DNA of 64,000 nucleotides from Ctena decussata. Lineage: Eukaryota > Mollusca > Bivalvia > Lucinida > Lucinidae. Numbering within the stretch: position 1 is the first letter of the stretch; the number at the start of each line of letters is the position of its first letter. Below are positions 54,187-64,000 of this stretch, one piece after another. The position numbers were made by a program, and so were the translations under genes. Location: the NCBI GenBank assembly GCA_963989385.1, contig OZ022505.1:55307737-55371736 (forward strand), in the 5' to 3' direction. The notes under the pieces were generated by a model. That model did no database searches and was not told where the DNA came from. It saw nothing but the letters and a program-made list of their open reading frames with translations.

Positions 54187-54423
54187 ATTGATTGATTGAT
54201 TGATTTAGGTTTAACGGCCCTTTGAGACAGTATTTCAGTCTATATCGGGCCGTCTCCCAGAGGGGGAGAGAGAGAAGAAATGATAGACGAGAGAAAAAAT
54301 GTCCAAACAGCCCCCACCCGCACCTACTGCAAGCACAGTAGACCCTTGCCCTACAATGTTCCAAATCAGTAGGACGCCCCGCCCCGGCACTGGAAGTTAC
54401 ACACAGCACCATCCGACCACCCC
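54187..54423 (-). mobile_element. SINE-2, full length, 14-bp target duplication
   Basis: Minus-strand SINE with (TCAA)n tail at the left (TTGATTGATTGATTGATT), GTTTAACGGCCCTTTGAGAC, TATATCGGGCCGTCTCCC, GCACCTACTGCAAGCACAGT and the head at the right. Exact 14-bp repeats AAATTGGGAAATTG flank it at 54173-54186 and 54424-54437, a clear retroposition signature. Confidence 0.92.
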
Positions 54424-54437
54424 AAATTGGGAAATTG

Positions 54438-54794
54438 CTTTGGCTTCTGGGGGGCAACACCCCCAGACCCCCATTTGTTAACTTCTTAGCAAAGAACTTT
54501 TAGCCGTTTATTAACATGCATTCATTTATAATATGACTCTATCAATAAGTGTTTATCAAACTTTCAAAAGTGCAAATAAAAGCATGTCTGGGCATATGAT
54601 TGGGCTAGGAAAAAAACCCCTTAAATTCCTGATGTTATAGCCCTAAAACTTTGCGAAAATAGCCCTAATTTTTGGTCAAAATAACCCTAATTTAAGGTCT
54701 TAATTTTTTGCCAAGCCCATACAGGGATGTTTGCATCTGTACCATAGATGAAGAGAGTAACATGCTCCAGGCACTGGTTTGCAAAAGCAAGCTA
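54438..54794. other. Unassigned sequence
   Basis: No gene or repeat is supported between the two SINE insertions. Confidence 0.35.
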
Positions 54795-54804
54795 AACCAT
54801 GCCC

Positions 54805-55063
54805 GTAACTCGGTAGGGCACCTGACTCGTAAGTCAGAGGTCCTGGGTTCGAATCCCGGTCTGGCCACATACTTTCGTTTCTCCTCCCGCTGATTCAAGA
54901 AGGGCAGATGTCAATTACTGGCGAAAGTATGTGCACTTAGTACTGGTTAACCGCTTAGGAGGTCTAGGCCTGCCCAGGAATAGTGTGGTTAGGTTAACTG
55001 ACCGTCCCGACATGATCTTAGTTGTTTACCGTGGACGTTAAGCATCAAATCAACCAACCAACC
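54805..55063 (+). mobile_element. SINE-1, slightly 5'-truncated, 10-bp target duplication
   Basis: The head begins inside the tRNA region (GTAACTCGGTAGGGCACCTG), with CTGACTCGTAAGTCAG and the B box GGGTTCGAATCCCGG. The body and 3' end match 46854-47124. The tail is (AACC)n rather than (AATC)n. Repeats AACCATGCCC at 54795-54804 and 55064-55073 flank it. Confidence 0.9.
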
Positions 55064-55194
55064 AACCATGCCCATAACCTGGTTACAGACATCACCATGT
55101 TCTTTTTGTGAGAAAATAAGGTGTAAAACTTACTGATGTGGGTAAAATAAAAGGTCGTTAAGGTCAAATGAATAAGGATCTGATATTGAGCTTC

Positions 55195-55440
55195 ACTACA
55201 GCTGGTGATTGGGACTGTGTGGTCACCGTAAAAAGTCTCCCTGCCCTTCATCATAGTGCAGATTTTATTTTCTAGTCCTTAGGGATCATTGATTAGATTG
55301 TAGAACTTTGAAAATATTTGAGGGTCACTGATGAGGCCTAATTGGCCGAAACTAGCTAGTCTGGCCCAGAAAACTTGTACACTCGACAGTTTTCAGTTCT
55401 TTGGTGTGATCCTTGCTTCCAAAGGATAACCCTTTTATAG
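55195..55440 (+). repeat. Dispersed repeat G, partial copy
   Basis: GTGCAGATTTTATTTTCTAG..., AGGGTCACTGATGAGGCC and GGCCGAAACTAGCTAGTCTGG match the 52037-52379 copy. The middle ~130 bp are deleted. Confidence 0.6.
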
Positions 55441-55538
55441 AACATATTCAGCCTATAAAATTAAAAATAAATAAACAAATTGTTCAAGTTAGTTTGTAAA
55501 AAAAAAGAAATTAGCTCCCTCAAGGTGAAAAAAAAAGA

Positions 55539-55880
55539 AATTGTTTCCAGAGGCCAGTGAAAAAATAACCTGGCTCCACCCGAGAATACCCCCAACCCCC
55601 CCCCCCCCCCCCCCCACCCCTCCAGAATGTCAAATGGTCGGTCCCTAAGCCCTTGATGAATTCAGCAGTTCAAATATTGTGGCCACAACGCCTTCTTTAG
55701 GATGCAGCTGGATTTCATAAAACTTGTGACTATAAAACCAGTGAAAAAAATAACCTGGCTCCACCCGAGAATACAAGCCCCCCCCCCCACCCCACCCCAA
55801 CAAGAATATCAAATGGTCGGTCCTCAGCCCTTGATTAATTCAGCAGTACAAATATTGTGGCCACAACACCTTCTTTAGGC
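55539..55880 (+). repeat. Repeat H, two direct ~178-bp units with C runs
   Basis: Both units contain CCAGTGAAAAAATAACCTGG, CTCCACCCGAGAATAC, a C run, AAATGGTCGGTCC, GCCCTTGAT(G/T)AATTCAGCAG and AAATATTGTGGCCACAAC. They repeat at a spacing of about 178 bp (55651 and 55829). Relatives are at 53590-53770. Confidence 0.8.
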
Positions 55881-56093
55881 TTTGTAAATTATTGCCCTTG
55901 AAGTAAGATGAGGTAAAAAGATGAGGTAAAAATTGGTCCAAAGTCATGAGTCATGAAACCCTGCACAAAATCAGGGTTAAAAGTTGTTCTTCTGATACTT
56001 ACAGTAGTAAAGTAAAAAGGAAGGCAATGATCAGGAATTGATGCGATCAAATACCACATCACGCCCTCAAGAATAACACACACATATGCCCCA

Positions 56094-56395
56094 GTCACAC
56101 ACACACACATACGGATTCCGCAGATGCTACAGATACGGATGGCCCGTCCGTATCTATCCGTTTTATCCGTAATGGATCCGCATCGCATCCGCAGAGTCCG
56201 CAATGGTCCTTATCGTATCCGCAGGGTCCGCAGGATGCACATCCAAATTTTGAAAAGTTTCAAAATTCGGGCGCGTATGAGTAAACAGTTTTAGTACTTA
56301 AGTGAATGCATTCACCGGTATCTATCCGAATCTAATCCGTGTCTCATCTATATCTGTTCCGTATCTTATCCGTAACTGAACCTATCATTCTGCAG
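56094..56395. repeat. ATCCG-rich inverted repeat, left arm
   Basis: It begins CAGTCACACACACACACATA then CGGATTCCGCAGATGC, with the ATCCG word recurring roughly every 10-15 bp (TCCGTATC, ATCCGTTTTATCCGTAATGG, ATCCGCATCGCATCCGCAG). Its reverse complement forms the arm at 58113-58376, including AATTTTGAAAAGTTTCAAAATTCGGGCGCG against the CGCGCCCGAAATTTTCTCAA side. Confidence 0.75.
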
Positions 56396-56465
56396 TGCCA
56401 AGTTTAGGACTGATACTGTTTCATGCGAATATTTGCCTTTAGTTACAGAAGTTACGGATCATTTC

Positions 56466-56968
56466 AGGGTCACTGATGAAGCCAATCGGAACACCGCTCG
56501 GCCAATTCCGTGAATCAACCTCGGATGTATGACGTGGGACTACTTACGTCACACGACTGTTGTTAAGAACAACGATATAAACAAAGATGGCTGCACTGTC
56601 GCACCGAGTAAATAATAACATGAGAAGAAGCAAATGTATTTTCTGTATCGTCATTAATAATTGACTATTTTGTTTTAACAACAGCAAAGCATTAAATGAA
56701 TGTCTGTGCAACAGCTGTAAAAGGTCGCAGGTCCAGAATTAATTCATTCGTAGACCTAGAGATCTACGGCTTCGGCGTATACTTTCGGCCGAACAACAAA
56801 ATGTTGGATTTTGCTGCATATTGCTCCGCCTTACATACGCCCGAGGTCTGATTCATAGAATTGGCCGAGGAGTTCCGAATGTGATGAAGCTTGAGGGAGC
56901 GGAGCCTCGAAGTATGGCCCATGCTCCTTTTTTCGAATGTGTTCAGTGTTCTGTGCTCTTGAAGGATT
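56466..56968. repeat. Repeat G fragments flanking unassigned sequence
   Basis: CAGGGTCACTGATGAAGCCAAT and GGAGCCTCGAAGTATGGCCCATGCTCCTTTTTTCG...GTGTTCTGTGCTCTTGAAGG are the two halves of the repeat G 3' region. About 380 bp of unassigned sequence separates them, as if another sequence was inserted. Confidence 0.5.
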
Positions 56969-57001
56969 AGATTTTTATTCAAATGTATTTACCTTGATCC
57001 A

Positions 57002-57060
57002 GGTAAAGGTTTCCTATAGCGTAGTGGTCGTAGGGGCAGTGGCTTCGCGGGGTATGTGGT
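57002..57060 (-). mobile_element. SINE-3 3' end fragment (minus)
   Basis: GGTAAAGGTTTCCTATAGCG and GTCGTAGGGGCAGTGG are the reverse complement of the end of the SINE at 20450-20729 (CCACTGCCCCTACGGCTATTAGGCTATGGGAAACC region). Confidence 0.65.
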
Positions 57061-57206
57061 AAGGGCCAATGTATCTAGGGTATAGCATATGAAGGGCAAA
57101 GCCCACTCCCTCTCATTTTGCTGCCTTATCCTTCCCTGATTTTAAAAAGGTACTCATTTGCTGCTAGATTGACAGAGATATCCATTCGGCAGTTCTTACA
57201 TAAAGT

Positions 57207-57579
57207 AAATAAAATTCTAATCCTTCAAGGGCACAGAACACAGAACACTTTCGAAGGAAGGAACATGGGCCATGCTTTGAGGTTTCGGCTACTCAAGCAT
57301 CACCAGTGACCCTGATATCATCAGATTACGAAAACCAAAAAAAAAAAAAAAACAATGTAATTTCTTAAGTTTGATAAGGCAGTGAGTTCAAAGACTGATT
57401 AGTGTCTTAAAAGGTCTAAAAGAATAAAATAGTAATAATCTATAATATAAATCTAAACCAGTCAAAAATTCCCGATTTTTCAGAATAAATTATCTGATCT
57501 CAAAGGACAAGAACAATATAATCTGCACTATAGATGACGAACGGGGAGACGTTTTACTGTCGCCGCACGGCACAACAAC
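57207..57579 (-). repeat. Dispersed repeat G, near full length (minus)
   Basis: The reverse complement of 52037-52379: CCTTCAAGGGCACAGAACAC, GGTTTCGGCTACTCAAGC, CCAGTGACCCTGAT, ATCTGATCTCAAAGGACAAG, ATAATCTGCACTATAGATGA and CCGCACGGCACAACAAC in order. A second fragment of its left part follows at 57607-57712. Confidence 0.65.
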
Positions 57580-58112
57580 AGTTGCAGTGAAGCAAAATTG
57601 AAATCTGAAAGAGTTCTCTTTAAGACCACAGAACACGTTCGAAAGTAGGAACAGGGACCAGCTTCGAAGTTTCGGCTACTCAAGCCTCATCAGTTTCCAA
57701 AGTCCAAGAGATATTTATTGCTTCATTGTACCATAAAGCTTTGTCCCATATTGGATATTATAATAGTCAAATAAATTGAATGAAATGATGCCCCCTCCCC
57801 CTCTTTTTTTATAAATGACAAGTTTATGAATAAAAACATGACATCGCACCATAACTGCACCATATGTTACTGCCATAGCACCGACCCGGCCTCTCTGTTG
57901 TAGTTGTGCTTGAGATACAGTGTCTGTCTCTTCGCCACCCAACTGGTGTCTTTGCCGTACAGCCGCCCCTCCAAACCATCCTGTACAGTAGGTATCTTTC
58001 AGTTTTGGAACGCAAGCTATCCGTAATGACTTATTTGAACGCAAGCTATCCGTACTGACACGTTTCTGTAGGTAGCAGAATGAAACCTTATAAGTCCTCA
58101 ACTTGGAAAGGA

Positions 58113-58376
58113 CTGCGGAATGATAGGTTCAGTTACGAATTAGATACGGATTTAGACACCGATTAGATACGGAAAGAGGCGGATGAATGCGTTTAGTAAC
58201 GCTATAACGGTTAACTCATCCGCGCCCGAAATTTTCTCAAAATTTGGATGCGGATGCTACGGATATGATACGGACAGTAACGGACTCTGCGAATGTGATA
58301 CGGATCTTTTACGGATAAAACGAATTGATACGGATAGGCCATCCGTATCATCCGCCGAATCCGTATGTGTGTGTGA
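58113..58376. repeat. ATCCG-rich inverted repeat, right arm
   Basis: ATGATAGGTTCAGTTACGAA through CCGAATCCGTATGTGTGTGTGAC is the reverse complement of 56094-56395 with moderate divergence. Periodic GGATACGGA/ATACGGAT words continue to about 58560. Confidence 0.75.
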
Positions 58377-58560
58377 CTTGAGCCTAAATGGAGTAGACAC
58401 CGATGTGGACGTCATAGTTAAACCTTTCTATCCGATAGGCATGCGCAACAGTCCGTATCTGAAGGTATTTATCCGCATCTAAAGGTTACAGAAGCTAACT
58501 GAAGGTCAGTAGTCCGTACCAATTCGTATCCATCCGCATCGTGCCAATTCAATGGGAACG

Positions 58561-59313
58561 TATCTAACCATTGATAACTATATCCCTAAATGCATTAAAA
58601 AAAATAGGCCGCGCCGACAAATTCTGCAGATAAACTGAGGATTTATATGCAACTCTCCGCCCTGCAATGTGTGTGTGGGTGTGGGGGGGAGGGTGTGACT
58701 TAGGCTTGATCGACAAAAGCAAGTAGCCTTTTGCTAAGTATCAGGTGAGCGATCAAGGACCATCAGGATGTTTTGTTTATTGGTACAAAGACCATGTCAC
58801 TAATGAAGATGTTCGGAGAAAGATCTAAGCAACCACTGGAGAATATGACGAACTCTGACCCTGGTCAAGAAACAAAAAATGAGGTTGTTTGGCCACGTCT
58901 CAAGGTCTTCTGGCTCTGAAAGGAGTGGGACAAACATAGCTTCCCTTCAACATACCACTACGTCATCCAGAGACGGTACAAATAAGTCTATGAACGGTCA
59001 TTCACCGGCGCCCATTAACGAAACAATATCAGAAATTATTTCCTGCTTGAGGTCTTTAGTCCGGAAATGTTATCGCGTTCTGAAATTACCGTGATGGTCG
59101 TAAATATTGGAAACAAATTTAATTATCGTAAATCCATATCAGACGTCTAAAGCAGCAGTCGGATCAGGGTATGCAGTGTTTGTCATAATCTTAACATTTT
59201 GTGTACGCCTATCCGGATGGCACACTGAACTTACTTTAAAAAGTGTTAGCATTGGAAAGGGTGACCAATATTTGACAGAAGTTGCGTTTATTGGTTCATT
59301 GCGCCACGTGCGT
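58561..59313. other. Unassigned sequence
   Basis: Frames at 58879-59094 and 59107-59322 have no recognised motif. No splice-bounded exon is evident. Confidence 0.35.
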
Positions 59314-59360
59314 AAGGAGTAGGTTCACGACGGTCAAATTCGGCCCTGTCTCAGAAATTG
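59314..59360 (+). repeat. Left inverted end, 17-bp perfect match to 63815-63831
   Basis: AAGGAGTAGGTTCACGA is the exact reverse complement of TCGTGAACCTACTCCTT at 63815-63831, with weaker similarity inward (TTCGGCCCTGT, AAATTTG). It may be the end of a 4.5-kb element or one of two oppositely oriented MITE copies. Confidence 0.6.
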
Positions 59361-60761
59361 ATGAAATTTGTATATATTGTATATTTATGTTTCCTGTGAC
59401 TGAAAATGATTTTTTTTTTTAATTTTACGTCCTATATACACATTTGTGACGTCATAAACTACCCTACTCCACGCGGCGTATTTAATGATTTTTATGACGT
59501 TAACGTCGCTATAAGCTTGTCTGTAGCGCTTTTTGTTTGAAGCTATTTGCCTAGGTGGCTGTATTTTTTTTCTCCGGCAGCTCATACACCCATGTAAATC
59601 TACATGTATCTATCTGTACCCGCGTTTGCCCTGCATGATGGTATCACACATGTAATACTGCCAGTTGTAGATTTTTGTTTGTCTGCCACACAATCTAATT
59701 TTATAAGGCGCTTGCGGACAAAATGAGAAAACAAAAAAATAGGTTAGTGTCCAGGCACTGGGGACAGGATGTCGACAGTGAAGCATGTCCCAGAGCCACA
59801 CCCTATATGCGGGAATGCAAACGGATTCCAAAAATTCATACATAATAAGAGCCATCCCAGTCCGTGTCTGGAGCAACATTCTACACAGTCAATGCCAGTC
59901 TAAGGATCAATCCCGAACTGAGCACACAGAGTATAACTACCAAAAGCGAACTGGTGAACGGACCGGCATGGACCACAACTCGACCGGTAAGGGGTTGATT
60001 TATATACACATTCAAACTAACCACACTCAGTGGTAACAGACAATAAATACTCAAATGTGATGCTTTCGGGTCTTATTTACAAAGGGAACCACCCTTCAAA
60101 ACTTCCGCATTTCCTCCCTGGACAGCTCTTCCAAACTGGGGTCAACTCCGAAAGGAAGGAATTTTCTCCAAGAGCAAAGGAAGCACAACTGAAAATGTCA
60201 TAGCTTTTCCCCCTGAAATTACGGACTAATATTCATACGTGGGACACAGATATATACATCCAAATATATAACCCAAAATTAGGGGACTGGATTCAGCCCT
60301 GCAAGGTTTCAGTGGCAACATACCAAGTCTTCACTGACAAGAAATACTCACTCAAACTTAATCATACTCTCTTTCCTATTATATTACAATGGGGGAACAA
60401 CTGTTTTGACATTCTCGTAAGTTGTTATCCTCCCTTGCAAACGTAGCGCTTCAAAACTGGGTCCACTTTTAAAAGAAAGAAGTTGCTCCTAGAGGAGCAA
60501 ATTCTTTTCCTCAAGAGCCGATCATCAATGAGAAGGGACGTAAATCTGGAGTAGCAGAGCTGCTTCCCCTGAAATGACCTTAAATGAGGCAAGCAACGCT
60601 TATTATAAGGAATTCCCCGTAGATGCACACAACGCTGAAACAACGTCAAGTCAGCGCTAGTTTAACACCATAACGTTGAACCAAAACAAAACAATTTTAT
60701 GAGGATAAGAAGCCATGTTTCTTTCAGAATCATTGAGAATTTAACAAATAAAATTGATTAG
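59361..60761. other. Unassigned sequence
   Basis: No transposase, RNA gene or recognised repeat lies inside the left part of the 59314-63831 interval. 60060-60200 and 60420-60560 are loosely similar to each other (AAACTGGGGTCAACT/AAACTGGGTCCACTT and GAAAGGAAGGAATTTTCTCC/AAAGAAAGAAGTTGCTCC), a possible old duplication. Confidence 0.4.
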
Positions 60762-60960
60762 GTCGCGAGAAAACGTCCCTTTGGACATAATGCGACCAGC
60801 AATGACTCAGATCTGCATCGGCATCCGCGAAGTCTGATCAGATCCTTCACCGAACGCAGTTATATCTTTAAAGTTCCAGGCCTTCAATTTCGGAAAGATT
60901 ACAGGCTGACTGATGCGCAGGCTAATCTAAGTATGCGCTGATCGCAAAATGTCCGATGGC
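60762..60960. mobile_element. Diverged palindromic MITE
   Basis: GGTCGCGAGAAAACGTCCCT, AATGACTCAGATCTGCATCG, AAGTCTGATCAGATCCTTCA and GCTAATCTAAGTATGCGCTG retain the arm pattern of the TGAGCCGCGAC family. Both termini are lost. Confidence 0.55.
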
Positions 60961-61019
60961 ATGTAGTCTGTCAGAAATGCATACTTATGTTCTCAGACAC
61001 TTTCGTAGGCTAAAAGTCT

Positions 61020-61600
61020 TGTCCCATGGCCTAGTGGGTAATAATGCTAAATCGCTGGTTCCTGATCAGAAGGTTTGTTACCAAAACACGATATATAGTG
61101 AAAATGGCTATAAAAGTTACCAATTCATTTCGCTCTGTTTCTTTTGTATTTTTGCTCCTGGGTCCTCAGACTTTTTAACCTCCAATGAAGGATCTGATAG
61201 TAAAAATGAAATATTATCAAACAGGCCCTAGCATCAAAGTCAAGACAAATTTAAAACTGCTGTAAACAGTCGAAGAACAGACTGTTCCATTTACTCGCAC
61301 GATATGTTGATATGTTCATCTCTTTGTTTAGTGTGACCTACCATAATGCAGCAAGGATTAATTACATTTCTCCATGGGACTAATACTGCTGCTGACCGAG
61401 AATTCAGTCATCATCATACAAATAATTGTAAAGGATACTGCTGTTAATGGTCACCGACTGAGCTTACACTGCTGTCGACTGTCTCTGTCGATAGCAACTT
61501 TTACATGTGTGGTAACTGATAGGCTTAGGAGCTCCGGTAACTTACAGTGGATTAAGCGCTGGCTGCTGATTCAGTGGTCCTGGGTTCGATTCCCGCTGGA
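61020..61600. other. tRNA-like SINE heads in unassigned sequence
   Basis: CCCATGGCCTAGTGGGTAAT (about 61023) resembles an A box, and TCCTGGGTTCGATTCCCGC (about 61579) is a good B box preceded by GCGCTGGCTGCTGATTCAGTG. Neither folds as a tRNA. Both are probably decayed tRNA-derived SINE heads. Confidence 0.4.
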
Positions 61601-61852
61601 TGCGAAAATCTTTTCAATCGTAAACGGGGTTCCATGGCACACAGTCTTTCATTACCATATACCATCGTCTTGATAAGACTGAAATACTGAAGCGGAAATA
61701 CTGTTAAAGAAGACATAAAACAAGTCATTCATGCATCCACACTGACTGGCTCGGTCGAAAGCAAAGACAAGATATTGGTTTTACTTTCATGTTCTCTGAG
61801 TTACTGGCGAAATTTTTATTCATAGTGCATTCAGCAGACAATTAATAGACTG

Positions 61853-61950
61853 ACTACCCAGCAAGCAGACAACGTTGAATCAACACTGAATTAACGTTGA
61901 TCAACTTCATGACGTTGAAACAATGTTGATTTGCGTGCCCAGTGGGTAGT
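61853..61950. mobile_element. 98-bp palindromic CAACGTTGA MITE
   Basis: The ends ACTACCCAGCAAGCAGACAA and TTGCGTGCCCAGTGGGTAGT are inverted repeats. AACGTTGAATCAACACTGAA and GACGTTGAAACAATGTTGAT inside also fold. ACT/AGT at the very ends may be part of the element or the target. Confidence 0.75.
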
Positions 61951-62446
61951 GCAATAATCCTGATGGGATCGTAATAGCAATACAGAAAACTGTAGATCAC
62001 CACGCAGACTTCTCCTGAACTTATTTTTAACAATTACTCTTCCATAAACAGTTCGACGTTGTCGTTATCAGAATCATTTACAACCCCAGCAACTATTGTT
62101 GCATCTTTTAAATACTCACCCCTGTACTTTACATCGCAGGATCCCTGTTGAGACACCCGTGCAAACCCTAGATACCACGGCATACATGCAATATTTGAAC
62201 ATACATCCTCAACCCCAGCCCCTGTCCTACATTTGCAATACCATGATTTAATACATGAAGCATCATACATTATCTAAAGCAGGCACGTCTTAGATGTGAC
62301 ATGTTGCCTTTGAATTCCTATTTTTAATAGATCTGGCTTCTGATGCAAATGTATCTGGCTTTCTCGGCCAATGTGAACCTCCGGTGGAACAACCGTTACA
62401 TTCTTTTTTTCTTCCCTAGCGGCACACGGTTATTTCATTTTTCATA
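61951..62446. other. Unassigned sequence
   Basis: The minus frame at 62034-62270 is short and has no recognisable domain. Confidence 0.35.
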
Positions 62447-62768
62447 TCAATGTAAAAATTTAGATAGATTTTACGGTAGAATACCTGGCATCCAGCTGGC
62501 AGTCCATTTCCCTTATTTTTAGGGGCGTCTGCCAACAGAACATTTGTGGAAATCACGATATGGTAGGGTTATGTTAACTGATAGCACTCGGAAATACCTT
62601 AATAGTGTTGAAGTGCTGTATGACCAAAAATACCTATTAAATTCTACCTACACTGCGTGATGAGTCATGCAAATTTTTACGGCGCCCGTAAAAATAACAG
62701 GAAATGGACTAGCAGCGTGTTGCCAGTTATCAAGTTCTTCCGTAAAATCTACGGAAATTTTTACAGTG
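62447..62768. mobile_element. CACTGTAAAAA MITE, diverged copy
   Basis: Homologous along its length to 25294-25617: TTTTACGGTAGAATACCTGG, CAGCTGGCAGTCCATTTCCC, TATGTTAACT, GTATGACCAAAA, TTTTTACGGCGCCCGTAAAA and TCTACGGAAATTTTTACAGTG. The left terminus has decayed (AATGTAAAAA). Confidence 0.75.
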
Positions 62769-62994
62769 TGCGCCTTGATTTCAGATGCGCTGTCGCTCGT
62801 TTAACGTCAGATAAAGGCCGTGGCACAAATAAATTTACGTTTCTTTCACAATACATTTTCGACTTACCGTGTTTCCTCATTGTCGCACACACTATAATCA
62901 GGCTGCAGGTGACGGGTGTATGTGTGGGGGAGGAGGGGGGGACAGTGAGGAAGATGCAGAGGGTTGTTTGGTAAATGAAGACCGTGGTTAAGGG

Positions 62995-63150
62995 GCTTCA
63001 GTGGGCGTAGTGGTCTACAGCCTGTGCTTTGAGATCACAGGTCTGTCACTAGTGTGGATATGAATCCAGCTCGAGTCATTTAAGTGAAAAAGCCAAGTTC
63101 TACTTGCGGAGGGCCAGGTACGATTCCATTTTAAAATAACAAGTGTCGTA
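62995..63150 (+). repeat. Possible tRNA-like SINE head
   Basis: TCAGTGGGCGTAGTGGTCTA resembles an A box and ATATGAATCCAGCTCGAG is a poor B box. It is listed only as a weak SINE candidate. Confidence 0.3.
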
Positions 63151-63498
63151 CATAAGAAAAAACAGTACAAATAGGAGTCATGGACTACCACTCTCAACTC
63201 TAGGATGTGCATCTTCACGCCAGAAAAAACACGCGTCTACCGGCATGCAATATGAGTATCCCCCGTATGCTAGAAGAATTTCCATTTTATAATTCTAATT
63301 TTGTTTACAAATTTTGTGTATAGATTTACCATTGTTTATATGGCAAAATTCTCTTTTTCTTCATTAGCATTTACAGGTGCGTGGTCAGCAAACTCGTGAC
63401 GTCAAGAAAATGAACATCGCCTTTTCCCGCCGCTTATGACGTTACGTATTTGCTGGGTTAGCGGATATTTTCCAAGTAAATTCTTTTTCTCATATCGA

Positions 63499-63591
63499 GC
63501 CCGACCTTGTAACATTTTCTCCTTTTGTCACATGATTTGCCATCTTCAGCGGCATTGACTGTCGAAAAATCGTGATGTTACAAGGTTGGGC
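63499..63591. repeat. Inverted repeat hairpin
   Basis: GCCCGACCTTGTAACA (63499-63514) faces TGTTACAAGGTTGGGC (63576-63591) with one mismatch and a 61-bp loop. It lies inside the right end of the 59314-63831 interval. Confidence 0.7.
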
Positions 63592-63789
63592 TTTATATAA
63601 ATTATTCGATCAAATACTTGAAAAAGTGCGAAAAATCGCAAAATTGTGTTACCCCATGCTACTTTTTGCCCCTCGGACAAGATTGAGAAAGGCCAAAGCG
63701 TCAAAATCCATATGGTTTATAAAAGTTCTATGTTTGACCATATAAAAAGTAACAACAAATCACTGATTTGACATGTTTGAAATTTTACG

Positions 63790-63831
63790 ATTTTACAAGG
63801 CCGATTTTCAGCCTTCGTGAACCTACTCCTT
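63790..63831 (-). repeat. Right inverted end partner of 59314
   Basis: TCGTGAACCTACTCCTT exactly mirrors the left end. Inside it, CAAGGCCGATTTTCAGCC mirrors the left TTCGGCCCTG only partly. Confidence 0.6.
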
Positions 63832-63949
63832 TAGACACCAAAGCCAGTCTCGTCTCCATTCATACGGATCAGTATTTGCATTCCAGTTTTTAGAATTCAT
63901 AGTATTCACAGACTGTGTTTGCGACAGTGACAACGCGGATTCACAGGTT

Positions 63950-64000
63950 TTGTCTTTGTGGTTCAATGGCTTTGAAACTTGGTATGGAGCATTGAGTACG
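63950..64000 (+). mobile_element. Family A core unit running off the window
   Basis: ATGGCTTTGAAACTTGGTAT and GGAGCATTGAGTACG match the core-unit segment ATGGCCTTGAAACTTGGTAT/GTAGCATTGGGTACT of family A elements. The element continues past the right edge. Confidence 0.6.

Overview
This is AT-rich, gene-poor animal genomic DNA packed with short transposable elements. The mix of families suggests a bivalve mollusc, possibly a venerid-type clam: fully palindromic TGAGCCGCGACACGA elements, AGCTCACCTGAGC elements built around minisatellites, and tRNA-derived SINEs ending in GACGTTAAGCA plus (AATC)n. The species call is inference from remembered repeat types and was not searched. Almost every open frame in the window is short and random.

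Protein-coding content is small. (1) An exon-like block at 837-1493 (+) encodes an RPA1-like OB fold and zinc ribbon, broken by one in-frame TGA inside the second cysteine pair. (2) A LINE reverse-transcriptase tail relic lies at 18088-18387 (-). (3) An unrecognised 108-bp exon-like segment at 40078-40185 (+) is tandemly duplicated. (4) The only intact gene is a 391-residue, single-exon class A GPCR at 41033-42208 (-), with divergent TM4, TM6 and TM7 motifs, a 57-bp tandem duplication in its probable 3' UTR and a G-tract tandem duplication upstream of its start.

Layout. 0-6.7 kb: RPA-like exon, a hAT-type MITE with a perfect 8-bp target duplication inside a palindromic element, a TA-flanked 893-bp inverted-repeat element, and a large foldback carrying a second foldback. 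6.7-17.6 kb: long elements with minisatellite cores, in three families that share one end architecture. 17.6-26 kb: LINE relic, further minisatellite elements, a tRNA-derived SINE, a triple array of palindromic MITEs, a 40-bp minisatellite and two MITEs. 26-36 kb: minus-strand core-repeat elements built of GTTGCCATGGCAACC-type units, SINEs and MITEs. 36-43 kb: SINE, a perfect 24-bp inverted-repeat pair, another minisatellite, the duplicated exon and the GPCR. 43-64 kb: nested SINEs and inverted-repeat elements, including a SINE with a 16-bp target duplication, a large ATCCG-rich inverted repeat and a 4.5-kb pair of inverted ends.

The clearest system-level signal is that three unrelated-looking minisatellite families have the same design: a 5' motif whose reverse complement lies near the 3' end, followed by a short hairpin and a short tail. 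This matches non-autonomous Helentron-type (HINE) elements. Two of these families also carry many exact TCAAGGTCA motifs, the nuclear-receptor ERR/NR5A consensus.
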